Assembly: GCA_903904765.1 (NCBI GenBank)
Contig: CAIVEA010000326.1
Coordinates: 1-7,663 of the forward strand
Origin: an uncultured Chloroflexota bacterium
Lineage (GTDB): Bacteria > Chloroflexota > Anaerolineae > Aggregatilineales > Phototrophicaceae
DNA length: 7,663 nucleotides
Direction of reading: 5' to 3'
The notes beneath the pieces were generated by a model that ran no database searches, was not told the origin of the DNA, and saw only the letters and a list, made by a program, of their open reading frames with translations. Positions within the stretch are counted from its first letter, which is position 1, and each line of letters begins with the position of its first letter. Below, one piece after another: positions 1 to 5,109 of this stretch. Made by a program: the position numbers and the translations under genes.

Positions 1-1
1 C

Positions 2-271
2 TCGTCATCCGGCACGAAGGCCGCCTTGACCGTGATCGTCCCGTCAGCATACGTGATGGAACTGTACATCCTCTACAACCGCATTGAGGCGCTGCTGACC
101 GCCGCCGGCCTGCACGTTTACCGCCCGTATGTGGGCAACTACTTCACCTCGTTGGAGATGATGGGCGCGACCCTGACGCTGATGAAGGTGGACGACGAAC
201 TGAAAGCACTGGTGGATATGGAAGCCGACAGCATGGGGCTGAAGCAACTGCCGAAGCGGGGGAACGTATGA
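2..271 (+). CDS. dhaK: Dihydroxyacetone kinase subunit DhaK, C-terminal end (5' truncated by window edge)
   Basis: DhaK binds dihydroxyacetone, and together with DhaL it forms the cytoplasmic kinase that makes dihydroxyacetone phosphate. Only about the last 90 codons are present, open from the edge (frame 2) to TGA at 269-271. From base 56 the protein is typical of the DhaK C-terminus: MELYILYN, then VYRPYVGNYFTSLEM, then LTLMKVDDELKALVD. The substrate-binding histidine of the family lies upstream of the window and cannot be checked. The residues just before MELY read TVIVPSAYV, where the family normally has a VNGLGxTP-like loop, so the first 55 bases do not look like ordinary DhaK (see findings). 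The stop overlaps the dhaL start (ATGA), which indicates translational coupling in one operon. Family assignment is secure for 56-271 and uncertain for 2-55. Confidence 0.88.
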   Translation, partial: SSSGTKAALTVIVPSAYVMELYILYNRIEALLTAAGLHVYRPYVGNYFTSLEMMGATLTLMKVDDELKALVDMEADSMGLKQLPKRGNV

Positions 272-909
272 GCATGTATCCGGGCGCACAAGGGGCGAAT
301 ATCCTGCGCGATCTGGCGGTCACCATTCAGCGCAACGCCGCCTATTTGAGCGAGTTGGATGGCGCGGTGGGCGATGGCGATCATGGTGTGAACATGAGCA
401 AGGGCTTCGGCATGGCGCTGCAACGCCTGAACGCCGATGCCGATGTGTCCGCCGCGCTGGAGACACTTGGCAACACGCTGCTCGGCGAAATCGGCGGGGC
501 GATGGGGCCGCTGTACGGCACATTCTTCCTCGAAATGGCGGCGACCTGCCGGGACAAGACCGACGTTGACGCGGCCACCTTCGGGGCGATGCTCCGCGCC
601 GGATTGGACGGCGTGCAGGATTTGGGCGGCGCGGCGGCGGGCGATAAGACGCTGCTGGACACGCTGATTCCGGCGCAGGCACAGTACGCAGCGGCGCAGG
701 CAGAAGGCGTGCCGTTCGCGGAGGCGCTCAAGCGCATGGCGCTGGCGGCGGAAGCCGGACGCGATTCGACGCTCGACATGGTGGCGAAGATCGGGCGCGC
801 CAGCCGCTTGGGGGAGCGTTCACGCGGGCATGTGGACGCGGGCGCGGCCTCCTGCTTCCTGATACTGGGTTCGATGGCCGCCACGCTGGTCGGGGGGCTG
901 AAGGGGTAA
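268..909 (+). CDS. dhaL: Dihydroxyacetone kinase subunit DhaL (nucleotide-binding subunit)
   Basis: DhaL carries the nucleotide and transfers phosphate to dihydroxyacetone held by DhaK in the cytoplasm. The 213-residue product matches the usual family length of about 210. The Mg/nucleotide motif LDGAVGDGDHG is intact at residues 30-40, with D31, D36 and D38 as the likely metal-binding aspartates. Further family signatures are GGAMGPLYGTFF near residue 77, GGAAAGDKTLLD near 115, and ASRLGERSRGHVDAGAAS near 180. The ATG at 268 overlaps the dhaK stop and has a GGGGGA ribosome site at 258-263. A second in-frame ATG two codons later is possible. No dhaM (the PTS phosphoryl donor) follows: the next gene on this strand is a secreted beta-helix protein. 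The phosphate donor therefore cannot be decided here; dhaM could lie elsewhere, or the enzyme could use another donor such as ATP. Confidence 0.93.
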   Translation: MSMYPGAQGANILRDLAVTIQRNAAYLSELDGAVGDGDHGVNMSKGFGMALQRLNADADVSAALETLGNTLLGEIGGAMGPLYGTFFLEMAATCRDKTDVDAATFGAMLRAGLDGVQDLGGAAAGDKTLLDTLIPAQAQYAAAQAEGVPFAEALKRMALAAEAGRDSTLDMVAKIGRASRLGERSRGHVDAGAASCFLILGSMAATLVGGLKG

Positions 910-953
910 GCAGTAGCCGCCCTCATTCGCTTTTCAAGAACAGGTTTTATCAA

Positions 954-987
954 GAAAGGGATAAAAAGGTGCGCCTTTCTCCCTTTC
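954..987 (+). terminator. Stem-loop downstream of dhaL (possible terminator)
   Basis: GAAAGGGA (954-961) pairs perfectly with TCCCTTTC (980-987). Inside, AAAGG (965-969) pairs with CCTTT (974-978) around a TGCG tetraloop, and a small asymmetric internal loop separates the two stems. It starts 45 nt after the dhaL stop. No T-run follows, so it may be an inefficient or Rho-assisted terminator, or a 3'-end stabilising structure, rather than a classic intrinsic terminator. Confidence 0.5.
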
Positions 988-998
988 ATCCCCTTCGT

Positions 999-1028
999 TT
1001 GCGGTACTGACCCTTCCGCTGCTATAGT
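999..1028 (+). promoter_or_regulatory. Candidate promoter for the beta-helix gene
   Basis: TATAGT at 1023-1028 matches five of six bases of the -10 consensus. TTGCGG at 999-1004 is a poor -35 (TTG only) with an 18-nt spacer. If used, it gives a leader of about 105 nt before the ATG at 1141, which would include the hairpins at 1063-1090. The rest of 910-1140 holds no convincing gene. Confidence 0.3.
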
Positions 1029-1062
1029 TCCTTACGAGAATGAACTTCCCTACCCCCCGACT

Positions 1063-1090
1063 ATTTGCCCATCGTCAAATGGGTATTTTT
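1063..1090 (+). terminator. Terminator-like hairpin with T-run and an overlapping alternative stem
   Basis: CCCAT (1068-1072) pairs with ATGGG (1079-1083) around a 6-nt loop and is followed by TATTTTT (1084-1090), a small intrinsic-terminator shape. A competing stem, ATTTG (1063-1067) with CAAAT (1076-1080), uses some of the same bases, so the two folds are mutually exclusive. It could end read-through from dhaKL or sit in the leader of the next gene. The stems are short, so confidence is modest. Confidence 0.35.
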
Positions 1091-1127
1091 CCGGCACGCT
1101 AATGAAATCCTGTTCGTAAGATTCAGT

Positions 1128-1132
1128 GGGAG
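1128..1132 (+). promoter_or_regulatory. Shine-Dalgarno site fixing the beta-helix start
   Basis: GGGAG lies 8 nt before the ATG at 1141. It supports that start over the in-frame GTG at 1126, which would place the ribosome site inside the coding region. Confidence 0.6.
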
Positions 1133-1140
1133 CTATTCAA

Positions 1141-3039
1141 ATGCACTTCCCCCCGAAACACCTGTTCATGATTGTGGCGTTGTTCGGGCTGCTGATAGGG
1201 GCTGTGCCTGCTGCTGCTGCAACAGCGGTGGTGGGCAGCGGCACGGCGGGTAGCTGCACACAGGTCGCCCTTGCCAATGCGATCACGGCAGCGGGAGCGG
1301 ATGGCCTCGTCACCTTCAACTGCGGCGCAGCACCCGCCACCATCGTGTTCAGCAGCACGCTCTTGATTACCCGTTCGGTGACGCTGGACGGTGGCGACAA
1401 AATCACGCTGGATGGCGGCGGAAACGGCACGAACAACGTCGGCGTGACTATTCTGGAAGTGGTCGAGGATGTGCCGCTGCTCACGCTGAAGAACCTGACG
1501 CTTCAGAATGCCCGTGCTATGCCCGCCGGGCCGGATGGCGTGTGCCGGAATGGGGCATGCGGCGGCGCGGTGCGGGCGCGTTACCACGTCAGCCTGACCA
1601 TCCAGAACTGCCGCTTCCTGAACAACCGGGTGGTTGCGCCCGCCATCAACAGCGCCCAGCGCGAGATTGACCACATGGATTACGGCGGTGGAGCGATCTA
1701 TATGCACACGGGCACGCTCACCTTGACCGATTCGTACTTCAGCGGCAATCATGCCGAGAACAGCACCGGTGGGGCGATTCATCTGCTGCATAGCAACGCT
1801 ACCATCACCCACAACGTGTTCGACAGCAACACCGCCACCTACTACGCCGGGGTACTATACAGCGACGGCACGATTAACGACGGCAATGGCATCACCCGTG
1901 ACGGTCTGCTGACCTTTACCAACAACACCTTCAACAACAACAGCGGTTACGGACAGGGCGGCGCGATCTTCAATTACCTGTACATCAACCGCCATCCGAA
2001 TATCGCGGTGGTCTATGATACGAACGTGTTCAGCAATAACCGTGTGCATGCCTTCACCACCGCGCAGGGGGATGTGCATGCTTACGGCGGGGCGCTGCGC
2101 GTGGGCAACGGCCCGGTTCGCATCCTGAACAGCACTTTTTCCGGCAACGTGGCGGATATACAGGGCGGGGCGGTGTGGGTGGGCGAAGCGGCGCGGGCGG
2201 ACATCACCAACAGCACCTTTTCGGGCAACAGTGCCACCGGAATCGGCGCAGATGATGGCTTCGGCGGGGCGATCCGCGTGGCGAACAGTGGCGGGTTCTT
2301 CCTGACTCACGTCACGATTGCCGACAATCAGGCCGGACAGATGGGTGGCGGCATCTATGCTACCGGCAAGGTTGTCACGCTTGCCAACAGCATTATCGCG
2401 GGCAACACCGCCAGCAATCCTTGGGTGATGAAGCAGAATTGCGACGGGACGTATCGTAGCAACGGTGCGAACCTGCAAACCGCCCTGCTCGACCCCGACG
2501 ACCCGCCCTGTGTTAGCGGCATCCAGATCGGCAACCCGCTGCTGGCCGCACTGGCGGATAACGGTGGCTTCGGGCAGACGAGGGCACTGCTTCCCGGCAG
2601 TCCAGCGATAGACGCAGGCACAACAGCTGCTTGTGCCGTGCGCGATCAGCGCGGCAGGCTACGTAATTTCGATGGAAACAGCAGCGGTATCGCTGAGTGT
2701 GATCTGGGTGCGGTTGAATTTCGTGCGCTCAACAACATCAGTGCCAGCCCATCCACCGCAGTTCCAGCGCGTAACGTGCAGACGGCGGATACCATCACGC
2801 TCAGTTGGGCGCGGGTGGGTGGAGCAACAGGTTACTGGGTGGAGATTGCGGTGCGGGCAGATTTCAGCGCAACCAGCCTGATCTACAGCAACAATGCGAT
2901 CGCGGCGAATGCGCTGACAGACGCACCGCCACCGCTGGACGGGGGACAATATTACTGGCGGGTGCGTGCCAAACAGCCCAACGGCACATGGGGAACGCCC
3001 ACGTCACCGGAGGTATTCACCATCCTGAAGGGCGATTGA
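1141..3039 (+). CDS. Secreted right-handed beta-helix protein with choice-of-anchor-Q-type region and FnIII-like tail
   Basis: This is a predicted exported 632-residue surface or extracellular protein; its substrate or partner is unknown. The ATG at 1141 gives a clean signal peptide (hydrophobic residues 8-22, AAAA at 24-27 as cleavage area), and GGGAG precedes it. Residues about 34-90 have the CTQVALANAI...VTFNCG block that commonly opens this family. Residues about 90-430 are beta-helix rungs recognisable as repeated N-x-F-x-x-N ... GGAI units, for example SYFSGNHAEN...GGAIHL, STFSGNVAD...GGAVWV and STFSGNSATG...GGAIRV. Residues 484-527 (LPGSPAIDAG ... ECDLGAVEF) match the conserved end of choice-of-anchor-Q/polymorphic-outer-membrane-repeat proteins. 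Residues about 531-632 look like one fibronectin-III-type domain (ITLSWARVGGATGYWVEI ... YYWRVRAKQPNGTWG). No LPXTG motif or C-terminal membrane helix is seen. It could be an adhesin or a polysaccharide-binding protein; no catalytic residues can be claimed. Confidence 0.85.
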   Translation: MHFPPKHLFMIVALFGLLIGAVPAAAATAVVGSGTAGSCTQVALANAITAAGADGLVTFNCGAAPATIVFSSTLLITRSVTLDGGDKITLDGGGNGTNNVGVTILEVVEDVPLLTLKNLTLQNARAMPAGPDGVCRNGACGGAVRARYHVSLTIQNCRFLNNRVVAPAINSAQREIDHMDYGGGAIYMHTGTLTLTDSYFSGNHAENSTGGAIHLLHSNATITHNVFDSNTATYYAGVLYSDGTINDGNGITRDGLLTFTNNTFNNNSGYGQGGAIFNYLYINRHPNIAVVYDTNVFSNNRVHAFTTAQGDVHAYGGALRVGNGPVRILNSTFSGNVADIQGGAVWVGEAARADITNSTFSGNSATGIGADDGFGGAIRVANSGGFFLTHVTIADNQAGQMGGGIYATGKVVTLANSIIAGNTASNPWVMKQNCDGTYRSNGANLQTALLDPDDPPCVSGIQIGNPLLAALADNGGFGQTRALLPGSPAIDAGTTAACAVRDQRGRLRNFDGNSSGIAECDLGAVEFRALNNISASPSTAVPARNVQTADTITLSWARVGGATGYWVEIAVRADFSATSLIYSNNAIAANALTDAPPPLDGGQYYWRVRAKQPNGTWGTPTSPEVFTILKGD

Positions 3040-3052
3040 GCGCAGACAGGGA

Positions 3053-3090
3053 AACCCTCATCCCCAACCCTTCTCGCTCAGAGCGAAGGG
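3053..3090. repeat. CCCTCATCCCC-led palindromic intergenic element, copy 1
   Basis: AACCCTCATCCCC (3053-3065) is followed by a hairpin: CCCTT (3068-3072) and CGC (3075-3077) pair with GCG (3083-3085) and AAGGG (3086-3090), with a 2-nt bulge on the left arm and a 5-nt loop. The same 13-mer starts the element after the VIT/VWA gene at 7404. It begins 14 nt after the stop of the beta-helix gene. Confidence 0.6.
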
Positions 3091-3118
3091 CGTAAGACCA
3101 ACCAATGCGTATTGCTTC

Positions 3119-3154
3119 CCCTCTCCATCACGCGGAGTACCGCTTTGGAGAGGG
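3119..3154. repeat. Second stem-loop between convergent genes
   Basis: CCCTCTCCA (3119-3127) pairs perfectly with TGGAGAGGG (3146-3154). Inside, GCGG (3132-3135) pairs with CCGC (3140-3143) around AGTA. It abuts the 16-bp inverted repeat that starts at 3155. No T-run follows on either strand. Confidence 0.6.
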
Positions 3155-3209
3155 TGATTAGCCGAGGGAATTTACACTTATGCGCCGTAGGCGTTCCCTC
3201 GGCTAATCA
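3155..3209. terminator. Strong 16-bp inverted repeat, likely bidirectional end signal of convergent genes
   Basis: TGATTAGCCGAGGGAA (3155-3170) is the perfect reverse complement of 3194-3209. The 23-nt spacer holds a further small stem, CGCC (3183-3186) with GGCG (3190-3193). It lies between the ends of the beta-helix gene and the aldolase gene, which run towards each other, so a role as a two-way transcription barrier is natural. Neither strand has a following T-run, so it is not a canonical intrinsic terminator and could instead be an intergenic repeat of unknown role. Confidence 0.55.
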
Positions 3210-3226
3210 GAGGGGCGAGGCGGAAT

Positions 3227-3931
3227 TTAGTGCTGCTCGTACCGCTTGAGCGCGTCCAGCAAACCCTGACGCGGCCCGGCCAGCATGTCGTTGCCATCCA
3301 GCAGTTTCGACATCAGCAGAATATAGGCGTTCTCGTCCACACGCTCCACCGCATCGTAGGTGGCATCAATATCCTTGCCCATCACGAACAGGCCGTGCCA
3401 CGGCGCGAGGACAGCCATTGCCTGCTTGCGAATACGCGCTTCGTTGCCACGAATCGCGCCGGCCACATGCTCGGCGAGATCAGAACCATGCGCGGGGGCG
3501 AACTCTACACAGGGGACAGTGCCGAACTTCTGCGTGGCTTCCAGCACGGGCGGGATGGGCTGCGCGGCGGCGGCAAACACCAGCGCGTTGCGGGCGTGAG
3601 CGTGAATCACGCTGCTGCCATGTTCCCCGAACTCGCGGTACAGCTTGAAATGCACCTTCGATTCGCGGGAGATTTCGCCCGTCCCGTCGAGAATGTTCAA
3701 ATCCATATCCACCACCAACACCTGCTCCGGCTGGATGTTCCACTGGTATTTGCTACCGGCATAGCGCGGACTGATGCACACGTAATCGCCCACGCGGGCG
3801 CTCACGTTGCCGCCAGCGGCATCGGTCAGGTGGCGTTCGTACATCAGCGCACCGATGCGGCAAATCTTGGCGCGCATGGCGTTCAACTGGGGATTGTTGC
3901 GGATCGCTTCCGGGGTGTTGTTCTCACTCAT
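3227..3931 (-). CDS. Class II aldolase/adducin family protein
   Basis: This is a predicted soluble, zinc-dependent enzyme of the family that includes L-fuculose-phosphate and L-rhamnulose-phosphate aldolases, L-ribulose-5-phosphate 4-epimerases and related sugar enzymes. The exact substrate cannot be told. The product is 234 residues, normal for the family. The phosphate-loop motif GGNVSAR is at 40-46. The candidate catalytic acid is E90 in ISRESKVHF. The zinc histidines are H110 and H112 in VIHAHARNA, with H179 in APWHGLFVMG as the third. Thus the metal site looks complete. I chose the ATG at 3931, although the frame stays open upstream to about 4153, because family similarity begins just after it and a good promoter lies between 3971 and 4000. 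The ribosome site is weak. The gene stands alone, diverging from the cytochrome gene and converging on the beta-helix gene. Confidence 0.87.
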   Translation of the reverse strand: MSENNTPEAIRNNPQLNAMRAKICRIGALMYERHLTDAAGGNVSARVGDYVCISPRYAGSKYQWNIQPEQVLVVDMDLNILDGTGEISRESKVHFKLYREFGEHGSSVIHAHARNALVFAAAAQPIPPVLEATQKFGTVPCVEFAPAHGSDLAEHVAGAIRGNEARIRKQAMAVLAPWHGLFVMGKDIDATYDAVERVDENAYILLMSKLLDGNDMLAGPRQGLLDALKRYEQH

Positions 3932-3970
3932 CGGGTTGTGCCTATCTACTAGAGGGAGAGTGTTGGCTGC

Positions 3971-4000
3971 ATTATATACCTGCGGTCTCGCACTTCTGAA
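3971..4000 (-). promoter_or_regulatory. Promoter of the class II aldolase gene
   Basis: On the minus strand a perfect TATAAT occupies 3976-3971. An 18-nt spacer separates it from TTCAGA at 4000-3995 (four of six bases of the -35). Transcription would start near 3964, leaving a leader of roughly 33 nt before the ATG at 3931, which supports that start codon. Confidence 0.6.
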
Positions 4001-4062
4001 TACCGGATTGCGCGGTCTGCCGAAATGAGGAGCGCCCTCTATCCCAACTGCTGCCCACAGTA

Positions 4063-4082
4063 GGGCAACACCTGTGTTGTCC
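4063..4082. promoter_or_regulatory. Palindrome in divergent promoter region, candidate operator A
   Basis: GGGCAACAC (4063-4071) and GTGTTGTCC (4074-4082) form an inverted repeat with one mismatch and a 2-nt centre. The core CAACAC-CT-GTGTTG is perfect. Its size and symmetry suit a dimeric repressor or activator. It lies upstream of both divergent promoters. No regulator gene is in the window, so the binding protein is unknown. Confidence 0.4.
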
Positions 4083-4097
4083 GTTTTTGTGCGGCGG

Positions 4098-4113
4098 ACA
4101 TGGCCTACCATGT
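4098..4113. promoter_or_regulatory. Palindrome in divergent promoter region, candidate operator B
   Basis: ACATGG (4098-4103) and CCATGT (4108-4113) are perfect inverted arms around CCTA. GG before and TCC after extend the pairing if one base is bulged. It lies 15 nt from candidate operator A but has a different arm sequence, so it would need a different protein or be coincidental. Confidence 0.3.
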
Positions 4114-4231
4114 TCCTACGAAGCTGTGCGCCGACATTTGCACCTATCGCCATAAGCGAGATGAGGTTGTACTTGCCGGAATGGGACGGGGCGGAATCAT
4201 TACATTTCCTTCATCAACGATTAAACTGCGT

Positions 4232-4240
4232 TGGTATAAT
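4232..4240 (+). promoter_or_regulatory. Extended -10 promoter of the cytochrome gene
   Basis: TGG followed directly by TATAAT (4235-4240) is a perfect extended -10 element. No good -35 is seen at the usual distance, which extended -10 promoters can tolerate. The start of transcription would be near 4247, about 31 nt before the ATG at 4278, so the open frame upstream (from 4074) is best treated as non-coding. Confidence 0.6.
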
Positions 4241-4277
4241 TAACCTATCCGATGATGCCAATCGAAAGCCTGATGTG

Positions 4278-5018
4278 ATGTCTAATACTCATTCTATGCC
4301 GTTGGGCGCTGCTCAGCGGCGGCGGCGCATGTGGAAGATTCTGCTGATTGTCGGCGGAATCGCCCTGATCCTAGCCGGGGGGCTGGGGTTCGTGGGCGGG
4401 ACGGCGCTGGAGGAACAGGACTCGTTCTGCGCCTCGTGCCATACTGTACCAGAAACCACCTATTTTGAACGTACCACCGCACTCCTCGCAGACGAATCCG
4501 CCCCCGTAACCGACCTCGCCACGCAGCATTACCACCTGAACGATCAGTTCCAGTGTATTCAGTGCCATCGCGGGACGGCCAACCTGAGTGACCGTATCCA
4601 AACGCTGGCGCTGGGCGCACGCGACACGCTGATTATGGTCAGCGGCAAGGCCGACCCGACCATCGAGAAAACATCGGTAGAACAGTCGGTGCTGGTGAAC
4701 GCGGCCTGCGTGAGCTGCCACGAAAGCACGCTGCTAACCTTTTCAGGCATCCAGAACCATTTCCACAATTTCCTGCCGCAAACGGGCGAACTGCTGGCGC
4801 AGGGCAAGCAGATGACCGGCCTGAGCGGGCGCAACTTCCGCACTGTGAACAATGCGCCGCTGACCTGCACCAGTTGCCATCTGGCGCACAAAAGCGTGGG
4901 TGCGGATGCCGACCCCCGTTTGAAGTTCATTGATGTGCCGACAGCGCAGCAGGGCTGCGAAACCTGTCACCTCATGGGCGGCGGTGAAGGTGCTGAGGGT
5001 GGCAACAGCGACGATTAG
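4278..5018 (+). CDS. Membrane-anchored five-heme cytochrome c, NapC/NirT-like
   Basis: This is a predicted electron-transfer protein held in the cytoplasmic membrane by one N-terminal helix, with its heme domain outside. The product is 246 residues. RRRR at 14-17 precedes the hydrophobic helix 19-44 without an obvious cleavage site, so it looks like an uncleaved anchor. Five CXXCH heme motifs are present: CASCH at 51, CIQCH at 93, CVSCH at 144, CTSCH at 197 and CETCH at 227. The anchor-then-FCASCH layout recalls NapC/NirT/NrfH quinol-oxidising cytochromes, which usually have four hemes. Other histidines (H84, H86, H161, H163, H204) and M120, M179 and M233 could be axial ligands; which ones act so is unknown. 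A GGGEGAEGG...DD tail ends the protein. The ATG at 4278 was chosen from the promoter position and the anchor; its ribosome site is weak. The neighbour 91 nt downstream is probably co-transcribed. Confidence 0.85.
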   Translation: MSNTHSMPLGAAQRRRRMWKILLIVGGIALILAGGLGFVGGTALEEQDSFCASCHTVPETTYFERTTALLADESAPVTDLATQHYHLNDQFQCIQCHRGTANLSDRIQTLALGARDTLIMVSGKADPTIEKTSVEQSVLVNAACVSCHESTLLTFSGIQNHFHNFLPQTGELLAQGKQMTGLSGRNFRTVNNAPLTCTSCHLAHKSVGADADPRLKFIDVPTAQQGCETCHLMGGGEGAEGGNSDD

Positions 5019-5048
5019 ACCCGGTTTTGGGCAATCGGGAACCATTCG

Positions 5049-5104
5049 CCTCCGGTTAGCGTCTATAGCACAGAACCGCTTGTGCAAATGAAGCTGACCG
5101 GAGG
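5049..5104 (+). promoter_or_regulatory. Stem-loop that would sequester the Shine-Dalgarno of the VIT/VWA gene
   Basis: CCTCCGGTTAGC (5049-5060) pairs with GCTGACCGGAGG (5093-5104) over 12 base pairs, including one G-U. The 3' arm ends in GGAGG (5100-5104), the strong ribosome site 5 nt before the ATG at 5110. The 32-nt loop contains a second small stem, GCACA (5068-5072) with TGTGC (5081-5085). In a transcript that runs through from the cytochrome gene, the ribosome site would be buried unless something opens the stem. This is read from complementarity only. Confidence 0.5.
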
Positions 5105-5109
5105 AAATA

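Noticed and set aside
934..956. Direct repeat TCAAGAA at 934-940 and 950-956
   Set aside because: Only 7 bases, in a low-complexity AT-rich patch; not enough to call an operator or an insertion footprint.
1612..2415. Repeated N-x-F-x-x-N ... GGAI units considered as a DNA repeat array
   Set aside because: The repetition is at protein level (beta-helix rungs) with irregular spacing and divergent DNA; it is not a CRISPR or tandem repeat.
1123..2478. Long minus-strand frames opposite the beta-helix gene
   Set aside because: Shadow frames of a well-supported repeat protein; no family motif and no start signals.
3230..3952. A 240-codon plus-strand frame opposite the class II aldolase gene
   Set aside because: The minus strand has the complete metal site and family motifs. 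The plus frame has no recognisable domain and no ribosome site.
3932..4153. Upstream extension of the class II aldolase frame
   Set aside because: The perfect TATAAT at 3971-3976 would lie inside the coding region, and class II aldolases of this size do not carry such an N-terminal part.
4074..4277. In-frame upstream extension of the cytochrome gene
   Set aside because: An extended -10 promoter lies inside it at 4232-4240, and the residues before the basic stretch and membrane anchor do not look like a conserved N-terminus. ATG 4278 is preferred.
5064..5069. TATAGC as a possible -10 for a separate VIT/VWA promoter
   Set aside because: It matches only four of six bases and has no usable -35. 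It also lies in the loop of the stem that covers the ribosome site.
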